From Bacteroidales bacterium (GTDB lineage: Bacteria > Bacteroidota > Bacteroidia > Bacteroidales > PUMT01), in contig SLCF01000002.1 of assembly GCA_007125955.1 (NCBI GenBank), positions 19,133-83,132 of the forward strand: a stretch of DNA of 64,000 nucleotides, read 5' to 3'. Of the stretch, positions 37,589 to 46,669 are shown piece after piece. The notes beneath the pieces are model-generated. The model made no database searches, had not been told where the DNA came from, and worked only from the letters and a program-made list of their open reading frames with translations. Positions within the stretch are counted from its first letter, which is position 1; each line of letters opens with the position of its first letter. The position numbers and the translations under genes are program-made.

Positions 37589-38809
37589 TTAATTAAACAT
37601 CTCTTTTACCTTAATAACGGCATCGTAAAGTGTATCTATCTCTCTTTTTGTATTATAGAACACAAGCGATGCCCTTATTGTTCCGCGAACCCCGAAGAAG
37701 TCCATTACAGGCTCGGCACAATGGCTGCCTGTGCGGACGGCAACGCCCATCTTGTCGATAACCATTCCTGCATCATATGGGTGGATATTTTCAATCATAA
37801 ATGATATAACGCTCGTTCTTTTCCTCGGGGTGCCAATCAGGCGCAAACCATCTATTTGCATGAGTTTTGATACAGCATATTCTGTAAGTTCCTTCTCATA
37901 CCCGGCAATATTTTCCAGTCCCGTCTTCCCTACATAATCAAGCGCCGCAGCCATGGCAATTGCTCCGGTATAATTGGGAGTGCCGGCTTCAAACTTGAAA
38001 GGAAGCTTGTTGTAGGTTGTTTTCTGAAAGGTGACGTTACTTATCATTTCTCCTCCCCCCTGCCAGGGTACCATCCTGTCAAGCCACTTCTCCTTTCCGT
38101 AAAGAACCCCGGTTCCGGTTGGGCCGTAAATCTTATGTCCGGAAAAAGCGAAGAAATCGGCATCAATTTTTTGCACATCTATCTTTTCGTGCTGAACAGA
38201 TTGTGCTCCGTCAACAAGAACGGGTACATCCTGTTTGTGAGCTATCTCAATGATTCTTTCAACCGGATTGCGCGTCCCAATGGCATTGGAAACATGAACT
38301 ACAGCTACCAGGCGGGTTTTGGGCCCGATAAGTTTTTCATACTCCTCCATTATCAGCTCCCCGTCACCGTTAATTGGTATTACTTTCAGGACTGCATTTT
38401 TCCTTTCGCACAACATCTGCCAGGGGACAATATTTGAGTGGTGTTCCATTGCAGAGACTATTATTTCGTCTCCTTCTCCTACAAAACTTTCACCGAAGGA
38501 GAAAGCAACCAGGTTGACAGAACCGGTTGTCCCTGAAGTGAATATTACCTCGTGTGAATGGTTTGCATTGATAAAGCTGGCAACCTTTTCCCTGGCATTT
38601 TCATACTCTCCGGTACACAGGTCGCTTAAATGGTGTACTCCCCTGTGTATATTGCTGTTGATGGTTTTGTACACCCTCTCTATCTCTTCTATAACCTGAA
38701 CCGGTTTTTGTGTTGTTGCGGCATTATCAAGGTAGACAAAAGGCTTGTCATATACTTTCCTGTGCAATACAGGGAAGTCGTTTCTTATTTTTTCAACATC
38801 AAATTTCAA
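37589..38809 (-). CDS. sufS: Cysteine desulfurase SufS
   Basis: PLP-dependent enzyme that releases sulfur from cysteine as a persulfide. It has 406 residues. PLP lysine is in FFAFSGHKIYGPTGTGVLYG; the substrate Cys is in VRTGSHCAEPVMDFF; the N-terminal YLDNAATTQKP and TSGTTGSVNLVA are family motifs. The start appears to be TTG (38809): no ATG or GTG is in frame between the sufD stop and the conserved N-terminus, and AGGTG lies a few bases upstream. It begins 27 bp after sufD. Confidence 0.95.
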   Translation of the reverse strand: MKFDVEKIRNDFPVLHRKVYDKPFVYLDNAATTQKPVQVIEEIERVYKTINSNIHRGVHHLSDLCTGEYENAREKVASFINANHSHEVIFTSGTTGSVNLVAFSFGESFVGEGDEIIVSAMEHHSNIVPWQMLCERKNAVLKVIPINGDGELIMEEYEKLIGPKTRLVAVVHVSNAIGTRNPVERIIEIAHKQDVPVLVDGAQSVQHEKIDVQKIDADFFAFSGHKIYGPTGTGVLYGKEKWLDRMVPWQGGGEMISNVTFQKTTYNKLPFKFEAGTPNYTGAIAMAAALDYVGKTGLENIAGYEKELTEYAVSKLMQIDGLRLIGTPRKRTSVISFMIENIHPYDAGMVIDKMGVAVRTGSHCAEPVMDFFGVRGTIRASLVFYNTKREIDTLYDAVIKVKEMFN

Positions 38810-38836
38810 AGCACCTGTTTTTTATTGTTAATGAAA

Positions 38837-40204
38837 CTAGCCACAGTTCATTGCGCAGTTGTTGCATCTTGAAAGCTCTCCGCGGAGACGTTTGTTTACC
38901 AGGTCGTCAATCCTTTTTCGCAGTGGCTTTACGTCAATACGCCCTATAACCTCGTAAGCAAATGCATACATCATCATGAGGCGCGCCTCCCTTTCCGGTA
39001 TGCCCCTTGAGCGCATGTAAAAGAGTGCGTTATCATCCAGCTGTCCCACAGTGGATCCGTGACTGCATTTTACATCGTCGGCATATATCTCAAGCTGCGG
39101 ACGTGAATTTATTCTGGCGTCATCTGTAAGGAGGATATTGTTGTTTGCCTGGTATGCATTGGTTTTCTGGGCGTTTTCCCTCACAAGGATTATCCCGTTG
39201 AAAGAGCCAGATGCCTGGTCATCCAAAACACCCTTGAACAGCTGGTTACTTTGGCACCCCGGCATGGCATGGTCAATCCGGACAAAATTGTCAATATACT
39301 GCTTTTTGTCTGTCAGATAAAGCCCAAGAGCATTATTCTCACAGCCTTCCTCATCCAGTCTTGCAGAAATATTATTTCTTATAAACCCTCCGTGAAGTGA
39401 TATAGTGTTGGTAAACACACTGCTTTCCTTTTTCTGTTTAATAAATGTATGCGAAATCTGGGCAGATCCGTTATGTTCATTCTGGATCTTGGAAAGGCTA
39501 AAATTTGCCCCTGCAGCAGCATGTATTTCAGTTACACTGTTTGTCAGAAAACTGCTTGCAGAAAGGGTGTGGTCACATACAACCAACTTGGCACTGCTGT
39601 TCTCCTCTGCAATGATAAGACTCCTGTGCTGGGCCATCAGGTCGGTTTCATGTATCATTATGTTGACTACCTGAAGAGGTTTTTTAAGAACTGCTCCTTC
39701 AGGCATGTAGATAAATACCCCGTCCTGGGAAAATGCCGTGTTCATTGCAACCAGTCCGTCATCACTCTCCCCTGCCATAGAATTGTAATACTTCCCCACG
39801 AGGTCGGGCATTTTGGCAGCAGCTTCAGCCATGCTGCCGGCAATTATGCCTCCTTCAAGCTCTATGAGAGGCTTTTTGGGATTGTAATATTTCCCGTTTA
39901 CAAGAAGGATCAGGTTGGTGTCAAGATCGGGTATATCGCAATTGAAAATATCAAGTATATTAAAAGAGACTTTGTTAACGCTGAAAGAGTGGGCAAGGTC
40001 TTTATCAAACAAGCTTTCAATCCGGGCATAACGGTAATCCTCGCTTTTATCCGAAGGCAGTCCCAGCTGCCGAAAATGCTCAAGGGCTTCCCCCCTGAAC
40101 CTGTTCATAAGCGGCGCGGAACCGGAATCGATCCGGTCCCTGTTTTCCCGGAAAATAGTAATAAAATCACCTTTTATATCCTTTTTATCCTTTACGGCAC
40201 TCAT
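38837..40204 (-). CDS. sufD: Fe-S scaffold complex subunit SufD
   Basis: Partner of SufB and SufC in the Fe-S scaffold complex. ATG 40204 overlaps the sufC stop as ATGA, so this start is preferred to one 24 bp upstream; it gives 455 residues. The right-handed beta-helix core and the C-terminal block are visible: INSRPQLEIYADDVKCSHGSTVGQLDD (with the conserved His), YMRSRGIPEREARLMMMYAFA, and a C-terminal Cys-rich tail (CNNCAMNCG). Translationally coupled to sufC. Confidence 0.95.
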   Translation of the reverse strand: MSAVKDKKDIKGDFITIFRENRDRIDSGSAPLMNRFRGEALEHFRQLGLPSDKSEDYRYARIESLFDKDLAHSFSVNKVSFNILDIFNCDIPDLDTNLILLVNGKYYNPKKPLIELEGGIIAGSMAEAAAKMPDLVGKYYNSMAGESDDGLVAMNTAFSQDGVFIYMPEGAVLKKPLQVVNIMIHETDLMAQHRSLIIAEENSSAKLVVCDHTLSASSFLTNSVTEIHAAAGANFSLSKIQNEHNGSAQISHTFIKQKKESSVFTNTISLHGGFIRNNISARLDEEGCENNALGLYLTDKKQYIDNFVRIDHAMPGCQSNQLFKGVLDDQASGSFNGIILVRENAQKTNAYQANNNILLTDDARINSRPQLEIYADDVKCSHGSTVGQLDDNALFYMRSRGIPEREARLMMMYAFAYEVIGRIDVKPLRKRIDDLVNKRLRGELSRCNNCAMNCG

Positions 40205-40953
40205 GATTCGGCTTCCTCCTTTATCCACTCGTAACCCTTCTCCTCAAGCAGCAGTGCCAGGTCTTTCCCGCCCGATTTCACAAGGCGTCCGTCGTACAGC
40301 ACATGCACAAAATCCGGTATAATATAGTCGAGAAGGCGCTGGTAATGGGTAATTACAATACTTGCAGTCTCTTTTGACTTGAGTTGGTTCACACCATTGG
40401 CAACTATCCGCAGAGCATCGATATCAAGCCCCGAGTCGGTTTCATCTAATATTGCAAGCCTTGGTTCAAGCATGGCCATCTGGAAAATCTCGTTCTTCTT
40501 TTTTTCACCGCCGGAAAATCCTTCATTTACAGAACGGTTTGTAAGGGAGGAATGAATTTCAACCAGTTCCTTCTTTTCCCTCATCATCTTCAGAAAGTCG
40601 GAAGCCGACAACGGTTTCTGTCCCCTGTGTTTGCGGAGTTCGTTAACTGCGGTCTTCAGAAAGTTGACCATGCTAACCCCCGGTATTTCAATAGGATATT
40701 GAAACCCGAGGAATAACCCTTCCTTTGCACGCTGTTCGGGAGATTTTTCCAGCAGGTCCTCTCCGTTATATAAAACTTTTCCGCCTGTTACCCTGAACAT
40801 GTCCCGTCCGGCAAGAACTGCTGCCAGTGTGCTTTTGCCCGATCCGTTGGGCCCCATTATTGCATGCACCTCACCTGCTTTTACTTCAAGGTTGAGCCCC
40901 TTTATTATCTCCTGGTCTTCTATTTCTACCCTAAGGTCTTTTATCTTCAGCAT
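40201..40953 (-). CDS. sufC: Fe-S assembly ATPase SufC
   Basis: ABC-type ATPase that powers SufBCD. ATG 40953 (250 residues) gives the family N-terminus MLKIKDLRVEIED; the frame is open 11 residues further but would run into the sufB 3' end. Walker A GPNGSGKST, the signature FSGGEKKKNEIFQ, Walker B RLAILDETDSGLD and the switch His in IVITHYQRLL are intact. It starts 25 bp after sufB. Confidence 0.97.
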   Translation of the reverse strand: MLKIKDLRVEIEDQEIIKGLNLEVKAGEVHAIMGPNGSGKSTLAAVLAGRDMFRVTGGKVLYNGEDLLEKSPEQRAKEGLFLGFQYPIEIPGVSMVNFLKTAVNELRKHRGQKPLSASDFLKMMREKKELVEIHSSLTNRSVNEGFSGGEKKKNEIFQMAMLEPRLAILDETDSGLDIDALRIVANGVNQLKSKETASIVITHYQRLLDYIIPDFVHVLYDGRLVKSGGKDLALLLEEKGYEWIKEEAES

Positions 40954-40978
40954 ATTTGCAATTTTATCTTTATTGATT

Positions 40979-42427
40979 TTAACCAACGCTGCCTTCCAGG
41001 GTTATCTGAAGGAGCTTTTGCGCTTCAACGGCAAATTCCATAGGCAGTTTGTTCAGCACCTCTTTGGCGTAACCGTTAACTATAAGTCCGATTGCATCTT
41101 CGGTTGCAATGCCGCGCTGGTTGCAATAGAATATCTGATCTTCACCTATTTTGGATGTGGTTGCCTCATGCTCCACAATAGCCGAACTGTTGTCGGTTTC
41201 AATGTAAGGGAAAGTATGTGCACCGCATTTGTCGCCCAGTAACAGGGAGTCGCACTGGCTGAAATTCCTTGCATTTTCCGCTCCGCGCAAAACTTTTACA
41301 AGCCCCCTTTAACTGTTATTGCTTTTCCCGGCTGAGATACCCTTTGAAACTATAACGCTCCTGGTATTTTTCCCGATGTGGATCATTTTTGTCCCGGTAT
41401 CTGCCTGCTGGTGGTTGTTTGTTACGGCCACGGAATAAAATTCACCCACGGAATTATTCCCCTTCAGTATACATCCCGGGTACTTCCATGTTATGGCTGA
41501 CCCTGTTTCTACCTGCGCCCAGGATATCTTTGAATTATCGCCCCTGCATATGCCCCTTTTTGTGACAAAATTGTATATGCCACCTTTCCCCTCTTTATTT
41601 CCGGGATACCAGTTCTGTACCGTAGCATATTTTACGTGGGCATTGTTCATTGCAACTATTTCTACAATTGCCGCATGCAACTGATTCTCGTCACGTTGCG
41701 GAGCGGTGCAACCTTCCATATAACTTACGTAGCTGTTGTCTTCTGCCACTACAAGTGTCCTTTCAAACTGGCCCGTATTGGCGGCATTGATCCTGAAATA
41801 GGTCGAAAGCTCCATAGGGCAGCGAACTCCTTTTGGTATGTAGCAGAAAGACCCGTCGCTGAAAACGGCTGAATTAAGGGCTGCAAAATAGTTGTCGGTA
41901 TACGGAACAACCGTCCCCATATATTTTTTCACCAGATCGGGATGTTCGCGAACAGCTTCGCTGAAAGAACAGAAAATTATCCCCAGGTCAGCCAGGGTCT
42001 CCTTGAAAGTGGTTTTGACCGAGACACTGTCCATTACCGCATCAACTGCAACACCAGCCAGGTGCTTTTGCTCCTCAAGGGGTATTCCGAGCTTGTTGAA
42101 GGTTTCCAGAAGTTCAGGGTCAACCTCATCAAGACTGTCGGTTTTTTTCTTTTGCCTGGGAGCGGAATAATATATAAGACTCTGGTAGTCTATTTCAGGG
42201 ATTTTCAATTTTGCCCATCCGGGCATATCCATAGTAAGCCAGTGCCGGTATGCTTTAAGCCGGAAATCAAGCATAAACTGTGGCTCATTCTTCCTGGCAG
42301 ATATTTCCTTTATCACATCTTCGTTGAGACCCTTTGCTATACTGTCCTGTTCAATATCGGTATAGAAACCGAATTTGTATTCACTCCCCGTAACCTCTCC
42401 AAGTATTTTATCTTGCTCTTTTTTCAT
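40979..42427 (-). pseudogene. sufB: Fe-S scaffold subunit SufB, interrupted by one in-frame TAA
   Basis: SufB assembles Fe-S clusters with SufC and SufD. The two parts, codons 1-372 (to 41309) and the rest (40979-41308), are in the same frame and together give 482 codons, the usual SufB length. They are separated only by TAA at 41309-41311 (codon 373). The sequence around it reads AGKSNNS[25 protein letters not shown], where other SufB proteins have Tyr (for example NTYRGLVK); TAT or TAC to TAA is a one-base change. The part after the stop contains the conserved [20 protein letters not shown] and [13 protein letters not shown] segments, including an essential Cys, so termination there should inactivate the protein. 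Both halves are otherwise well preserved. Possibilities: a sequencing or assembly error, a recent mutation, or readthrough. Confidence 0.9.
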
Positions 42428-42458
42428 AACTTTGCCAATCTCAGGGTAAACGCTCTCA

Positions 42459-42490
42459 AATTAGAATTAATCTAATTAAGCGCAAATATA
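42459..42490 (-). promoter_or_regulatory. suf operon promoter with overlapping palindromic operator
   Basis: On the minus strand TATATTTG (42483-42490) is a full TAnnTTTG match. Just downstream, across the expected start site, is AATTAGA-N5-TCTAATT (42459-42477), perfect 7-bp arms. The sufB ATG is at 42427, so the leader would be about 50 nt. No -33 TTTG at 19-21 bp. The palindrome looks like an operator; suf operons are often controlled by Rrf2-type (IscR/SufR-like) regulators, but no such gene is in the window. Confidence 0.5.
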
Positions 42491-42521
42491 GTAAAATAGT
42501 AACAAAATTTAAAGCCAAAAA

Positions 42522-42537
42522 GTTGAATTACTTCAAC
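42522..42537. promoter_or_regulatory. Inverted repeat just upstream of thiL
   Basis: GTTGAA-TTAC-TTCAAC, perfect 6-bp arms, ends 10 bp before the thiL ATG. It could be a small leader hairpin or an operator in the sufB/thiL divergent spacer. Confidence 0.3.
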
Positions 42538-42547
42538 AATAAAAGAT

Positions 42548-43597
42548 ATGAATAAAAAAGAGAAAAGAACAGAGTTGTCGGAGCTTGGGGAATTCGGGCT
42601 GATTGATCATCTTACAAAAGATTTGAAAAACAGACATAAAGAAACCGTTAAAGGTGTTGGTGATGATGCCGCCATTCTTGATTACGGCAATAAGCTTGTA
42701 GTTGCCACCAGCGACCTGCTGATGGAGGGTATTCACTTTGACCTGATGTACACCCCCCTTAAACATCTTGGATACAAAGCTGTAACCGTTAATCTTTCGG
42801 ATGTTTATGCTATGAACGGATATCCCAGGCAGATAATAATTTCCATAGCACTTTCCGCAAAGTTTTCCCTTGAACAGGTTGAAGAGCTTTACCGGGGCAT
42901 CAGGCTTGCCTGTGAAAGGTATAATGTAGACATTGCCGGAGGTGACACCACATCGTCAATGACAGGTTTGGCTATAAACATTACAGCTCTTGGTGAAGCG
43001 TCCGAAGGATCGACAGTATTTCGCAGCGGGGCTGTCAAAAATGATATCATATGCGTTTCGGGTGACCTCGGTGCTTCATATATGGGGCTCCAGGTGCTTG
43101 AAAGGGAAAAAAAGATATTCATGGAAGATCCTGAAATAAAACCGTTGCTTGAGGGATATGACTATGTTATTGAACGGCAGCTAAAGCCGGAGGCTAGAAG
43201 GGATGTAATCGAGTTCCTGTCTGAAAGGGAAGTCGTTCCCACATCAATGATCGATATTTCTGACGGACTCTCGTCAGAAATAAATCATATCTGCACAAAT
43301 TCAGGTAAAGGATGCAGACTCTTTGCCGAACATATACCATTTGACAATGAAACGGTTAAAGTTGCCGGAGAGATGAATATAGAGCCTCTGATGGCAGCGC
43401 TTAACGGCGGCGAGGATTATGAGCTGCTTTTCACAGTAAGGCCCGATGACTACAAAAAGATAAGCGATGTGGCGGTTATAAAGGCTATCGGACACATTAC
43501 AACGCCCGAAGAAGGGCTAAACCTGGTATCACCTGACGGCTCGGTGATAAAGCTCTCATCCGGAGGCTGGAATTCAATGGGGAAAAAGGGGAAGTGA
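42548..43597 (+). CDS. thiL: Thiamine-monophosphate kinase ThiL
   Basis: ATP-dependent kinase giving thiamine pyrophosphate. It has 349 residues. PurM-like fold motifs: GVGDDAAILDYG (metal/ATP site), ATSDLLMEGIHFDLMYTP, KAVTVNLSDVYAMNG, DIAGGDTTSS and SMIDISDGLSSEINHIC, and NGGEDYELLF. Starts at ATG 42548, divergent from sufB. Its stop directly abuts the infB stop with no spacer. Confidence 0.96.
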   Translation: MNKKEKRTELSELGEFGLIDHLTKDLKNRHKETVKGVGDDAAILDYGNKLVVATSDLLMEGIHFDLMYTPLKHLGYKAVTVNLSDVYAMNGYPRQIIISIALSAKFSLEQVEELYRGIRLACERYNVDIAGGDTTSSMTGLAINITALGEASEGSTVFRSGAVKNDIICVSGDLGASYMGLQVLEREKKIFMEDPEIKPLLEGYDYVIERQLKPEARRDVIEFLSEREVVPTSMIDISDGLSSEINHICTNSGKGCRLFAEHIPFDNETVKVAGEMNIEPLMAALNGGEDYELLFTVRPDDYKKISDVAVIKAIGHITTPEEGLNLVSPDGSVIKLSSGGWNSMGKKGK

Positions 43598-46500
43598 TCA
43601 GAGGTTTTGCTTAACTTCAACCTCCCTGTATGCTTCAATAATGTCTCCTACCTTGATATCATTGAAGTTTTCAATGTTCAGACCGCACTCATAACCTGTT
43701 GCAACCTCTTTCACATCATCCTTATACCTCTTTAGAGACCCCAGCACACCGGTGTAAACCACAATTCCTTCACGAATCACCCTGACCTTCGAGTTGCGGT
43801 TGATTTTTCCCTCCTTCACAATACATCCGGCAACCCTTCCAACCTTGGAGATCTTGAACACATCCCTTATTTCAAGGGTAGCCACAATCTCCTCTTTTAT
43901 CTCAGGTATCAGCATACCTTCCATAGCCGACCTGATCTCATTTATTGCGTCGTAGATAATTGAATAGAGACGGATGTCGATCTCCTCTTTCTCGGCAAGC
44001 TTACGGGCAGACATTGAAGGTCTCACCTGAAAACCGACGATTATTGCATTGGAAGCTGCAGCAAGCAGTATATCCGATTCCGATATCTGTCCCACAGCCT
44101 TGTGGATTATCCTTACCTGTATCTGTTCGGCAGATAACTTGATAAGTGCATCCGAAATAGCTTCCACTGAACCGTCAACATCACCTTTAACAATAATGTT
44201 CAGCTCCTGGAAATTGCCGATTGCAATCCGCCTTCCAATCTCATCAAGTGTAATATGCTTTTGTGTACGAAGTCCCTGCTCCCTTTGAAGCTGTTCCCTC
44301 CTGTTTGCAATGTCCTTTGCTTCCCTGTCACTTGTCAGCACATTGAAATTATCGCCTGCCTGGGGAGCACCGTTGAGTCCGAGTATCAGCACCGGTGTTG
44401 AGGGGCCGGCTTCTTTTATACGCTTGCCCCTCTCGTTGTACATTGCCTTGACATGACCGTAGAATGTTCCGGCAAGCACCAGGTCGCCTACCTTTAGGGT
44501 TCCGCTCTGGACGAGCATGGTTGCAATATAACCCCTGCCCTTATCCAGTGATGACTCCACAACCGTTCCTGCAGCGTTTTTCGAAGGATTGGCTTTAAGT
44601 TCCTGTACTTCAGACTCAAGCAAGACCTTTTCAAGGAGAATATCGATGTTTTTTCCCTGTTTTGCAGATATTTCCTGAACCTGGTATTTCCCGCCCCAGT
44701 CTTCTGTCAAAAAGTTCATGTTTGCAAGCTGCTCCCTGATCCTTTCGGTATTGGCATTCGGCCTGTCTATCTTGTTGATGGCAAAAACAATTGGCACCCC
44801 TGCCGCATGGGCATGGTTTATAGCTTCCACCGTCTGGGGCATCACACTGTCATCCGCCGCTATAACGATTATTGCAACATCTGTAATCTTTGCACCGCGT
44901 GCACGCATTGCGGTAAATGCTTCGTGACCCGGAGTATCGAGAAAAGTTATATTCTTCCCGTTCTCAAGTTTTACGCTATATGCCCCGATATGCTGGGTGA
45001 TTCCTCCCGCTTCTCCGCCTATAACATTTGAATGCCTTATAAAGTCCAGCAAAGAAGTTTTCCCGTGGTCAACATGTCCCATAACCGTAACTATGGGCGA
45101 ACGCGGTTCCATTTCAGAAGGATCCCCTTCATCTTCTTTAACATCATCCTGCAAGTCTACACTTACAAACTCGGTTTTAAAATCGTACTCTTCAGCAACC
45201 AGCGAGATCGTTTCAGCATCAAGCCTCTGGTTTATTGACACGAAAAGTCCAAGGTTCATACAGGAGGAGATAATATCAGTAGCCGGCACATCCATCATGT
45301 TTGCCAGTTCGCTTACTGTAACGAATTCGGTAACCTTGAGAACATTCTTTTCCTTTTCCTGCCTCTCGGCGTCCTCACGCTGCCTGACACTCAGCTGCTC
45401 ACGTTTTTCACGCCTGTACCTGGAACCTTTTGATTTTCCTTTTGATGTGAGTCTTGATAAAGTATCCTTGATCTGTTTCTGTACATCCTCATCACTTATT
45501 TCGGGACGCAAAGCCTTACCTTTCTTTTTACTCTTCTTTTTCAGGGGTTCGTCTTGCTGCTTGCGCCCTTTCTTCTCTTTTTCTTTCTCCTTGCCTTCTA
45601 CAGCCACCTTCTGGTTATCCTTGCGAATTCTCTTTCTCCTCTTCTTTTTTGGTCTTCCTGTTTCACCTTCAGCAGACTGTTGCTTCTTCCTCTCTTCAGG
45701 TGAGGGGAGGTTTATTTTTCCCACTACCCTTACACCGCTGAGTTTCTGCACACTTGGCTTATATATCTCATCTTCAGCCTTTTTAGCTGCAGGTGCCTCT
45801 TCAGTCTCCGCCTCCTTTTCCTTTGCCGGAGGAGGTGTATCCTCTCTTTTATCTTTGGGTTTCTCAGGCTTCTCGACTTTATCCTCTTTCTTAACAGCTT
45901 TCTTTTCACCGGCTTTTTCGCTGACCGGTTCTTTCTTCTCTTTCTTCTCTTTCTTCTCTTTCTTTTCTTCCTTCTCTTTCTTTTTTTCCTTATCTTCCTT
46001 CTCTTTTAACTCTTCAGCAACTTTATCTGACTTTTCATCCTTTTTGGGCGGCTGCTTTTTCCTGCTGATTGAATCGAGGTCTATAGATCCCACTATCTTT
46101 AATTTTGAACCCCTCTCTTCTTTCTCATGCTGCTTTTCCGGTGCCTCTTTTTCCTCATCTTTTACTTCCTCTCCGGCAGGTTCCTTTTTAGATGGTTCAG
46201 ATGCACCCTCCTCTTTTTCTGAGGGCTTTTCAACATCACTCTCTTTTTCGCCGGGTTTTTCTTTTTCTTCAGTCACAACAGCTTTTTTCCCGGAAGTCTC
46301 CTTTATCAGCAATTCATCATCGCTCTCCGGTGAATCAGTTTCAGACTCCGTTTTTTCTGCATGAATATCATCAATTGACAATGCCTCCTTCCTTTCCCTG
46401 GAAATACGGAAACTCATCTTCTCGGACTCCTCCTTGACCTTTATCTCGGAGCTGTACTCCTTGAGCAAAAGGTTGTACTGTTCCTCTGTTACTTTCGTGT

Positions 46501-46618
46501 TAGGGTTTGCGTTGATATCATAACCCTTTTTCTTAAGGTAATCGACTATGGTCTGTATACCCAGGTTGAATTCCCGTGCAACTTTACTGAGTCGTTTTGT
46601 TTTTGTGACTTCTGACAT
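43598..46618 (-). CDS. infB: Translation initiation factor IF-2
   Basis: GTPase that places initiator tRNA on the ribosome. It has 1006 residues. An N-terminal IF2N domain ([20 protein letters not shown]) is followed by about 350 residues of Lys/Glu-rich low-complexity linker, then a second IF2N ([23 protein letters not shown]) and the G domain with [12 protein letters not shown] (G1), DTPGHEAF (G3) and NKIDRPNA (G4), and domains II-IV to the C-terminus. The linker contains a 9-nt repeat (45931-45966). Third gene after rimP and nusA. Confidence 0.97.
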   Translation of the reverse strand: MSEVTKTKRLSKVAREFNLGIQTIVDYLKKKGYDINANPNTKVTEEQYNLLLKEYSSEIKVKEESEKMSFRISRERKEALSIDDIHAEKTESETDSPESDDELLIKETSGKKAVVTEEKEKPGEKESDVEKPSEKEEGASEPSKKEPAGEEVKDEEKEAPEKQHEKEERGSKLKIVGSIDLDSISRKKQPPKKDEKSDKVAEELKEKEDKEKKKEKEEKKEKKEKKEKKEPVSEKAGEKKAVKKEDKVEKPEKPKDKREDTPPPAKEKEAETEEAPAAKKAEDEIYKPSVQKLSGVRVVGKINLPSPEERKKQQSAEGETGRPKKKRRKRIRKDNQKVAVEGKEKEKEKKGRKQQDEPLKKKSKKKGKALRPEISDEDVQKQIKDTLSRLTSKGKSKGSRYRREKREQLSVRQREDAERQEKEKNVLKVTEFVTVSELANMMDVPATDIISSCMNLGLFVSINQRLDAETISLVAEEYDFKTEFVSVDLQDDVKEDEGDPSEMEPRSPIVTVMGHVDHGKTSLLDFIRHSNVIGGEAGGITQHIGAYSVKLENGKNITFLDTPGHEAFTAMRARGAKITDVAIIVIAADDSVMPQTVEAINHAHAAGVPIVFAINKIDRPNANTERIREQLANMNFLTEDWGGKYQVQEISAKQGKNIDILLEKVLLESEVQELKANPSKNAAGTVVESSLDKGRGYIATMLVQSGTLKVGDLVLAGTFYGHVKAMYNERGKRIKEAGPSTPVLILGLNGAPQAGDNFNVLTSDREAKDIANRREQLQREQGLRTQKHITLDEIGRRIAIGNFQELNIIVKGDVDGSVEAISDALIKLSAEQIQVRIIHKAVGQISESDILLAAASNAIIVGFQVRPSMSARKLAEKEEIDIRLYSIIYDAINEIRSAMEGMLIPEIKEEIVATLEIRDVFKISKVGRVAGCIVKEGKINRNSKVRVIREGIVVYTGVLGSLKRYKDDVKEVATGYECGLNIENFNDIKVGDIIEAYREVEVKQNL
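45931..45966 (-). repeat. Tandem 9-nt repeat in the infB linker
   Basis: Four copies of a 9-nt unit (plus-strand CTCTTTCTT, first copy TTCTTTCTT), encoding a Lys-Lys-Glu-type repeat in the IF-2 linker. The unit is a multiple of three, so slippage would change length without breaking the frame. Confidence 0.75.
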
Positions 46619-46669
46619 AAATAACCTCGCAGTTTATTGCCCCTCTTTAATAACTGTTTAAACTTCAAA

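Noticed and set aside
40979-41308. Separate small gene after sufB, or a frameshift in sufB
   Set aside because: The two parts of sufB are in the same frame with six sense codons between the TAA and the next possible start, and the sequence continues the SufB family, so it is a nonsense codon and not a frameshift or new gene.
41309-41311. Reassigned TAA codon in this organism
   Set aside because: TAA ends other genes here in the normal way, for example murE, mraZ and yebC, so the code is standard.
44997-46364. 455-codon open frame on the plus strand opposite infB
   Set aside because: It is Ser/Phe-rich mirror sequence of the Lys/Glu-rich IF-2 linker. Its existence follows from the composition of infB; it has no domain-like features.
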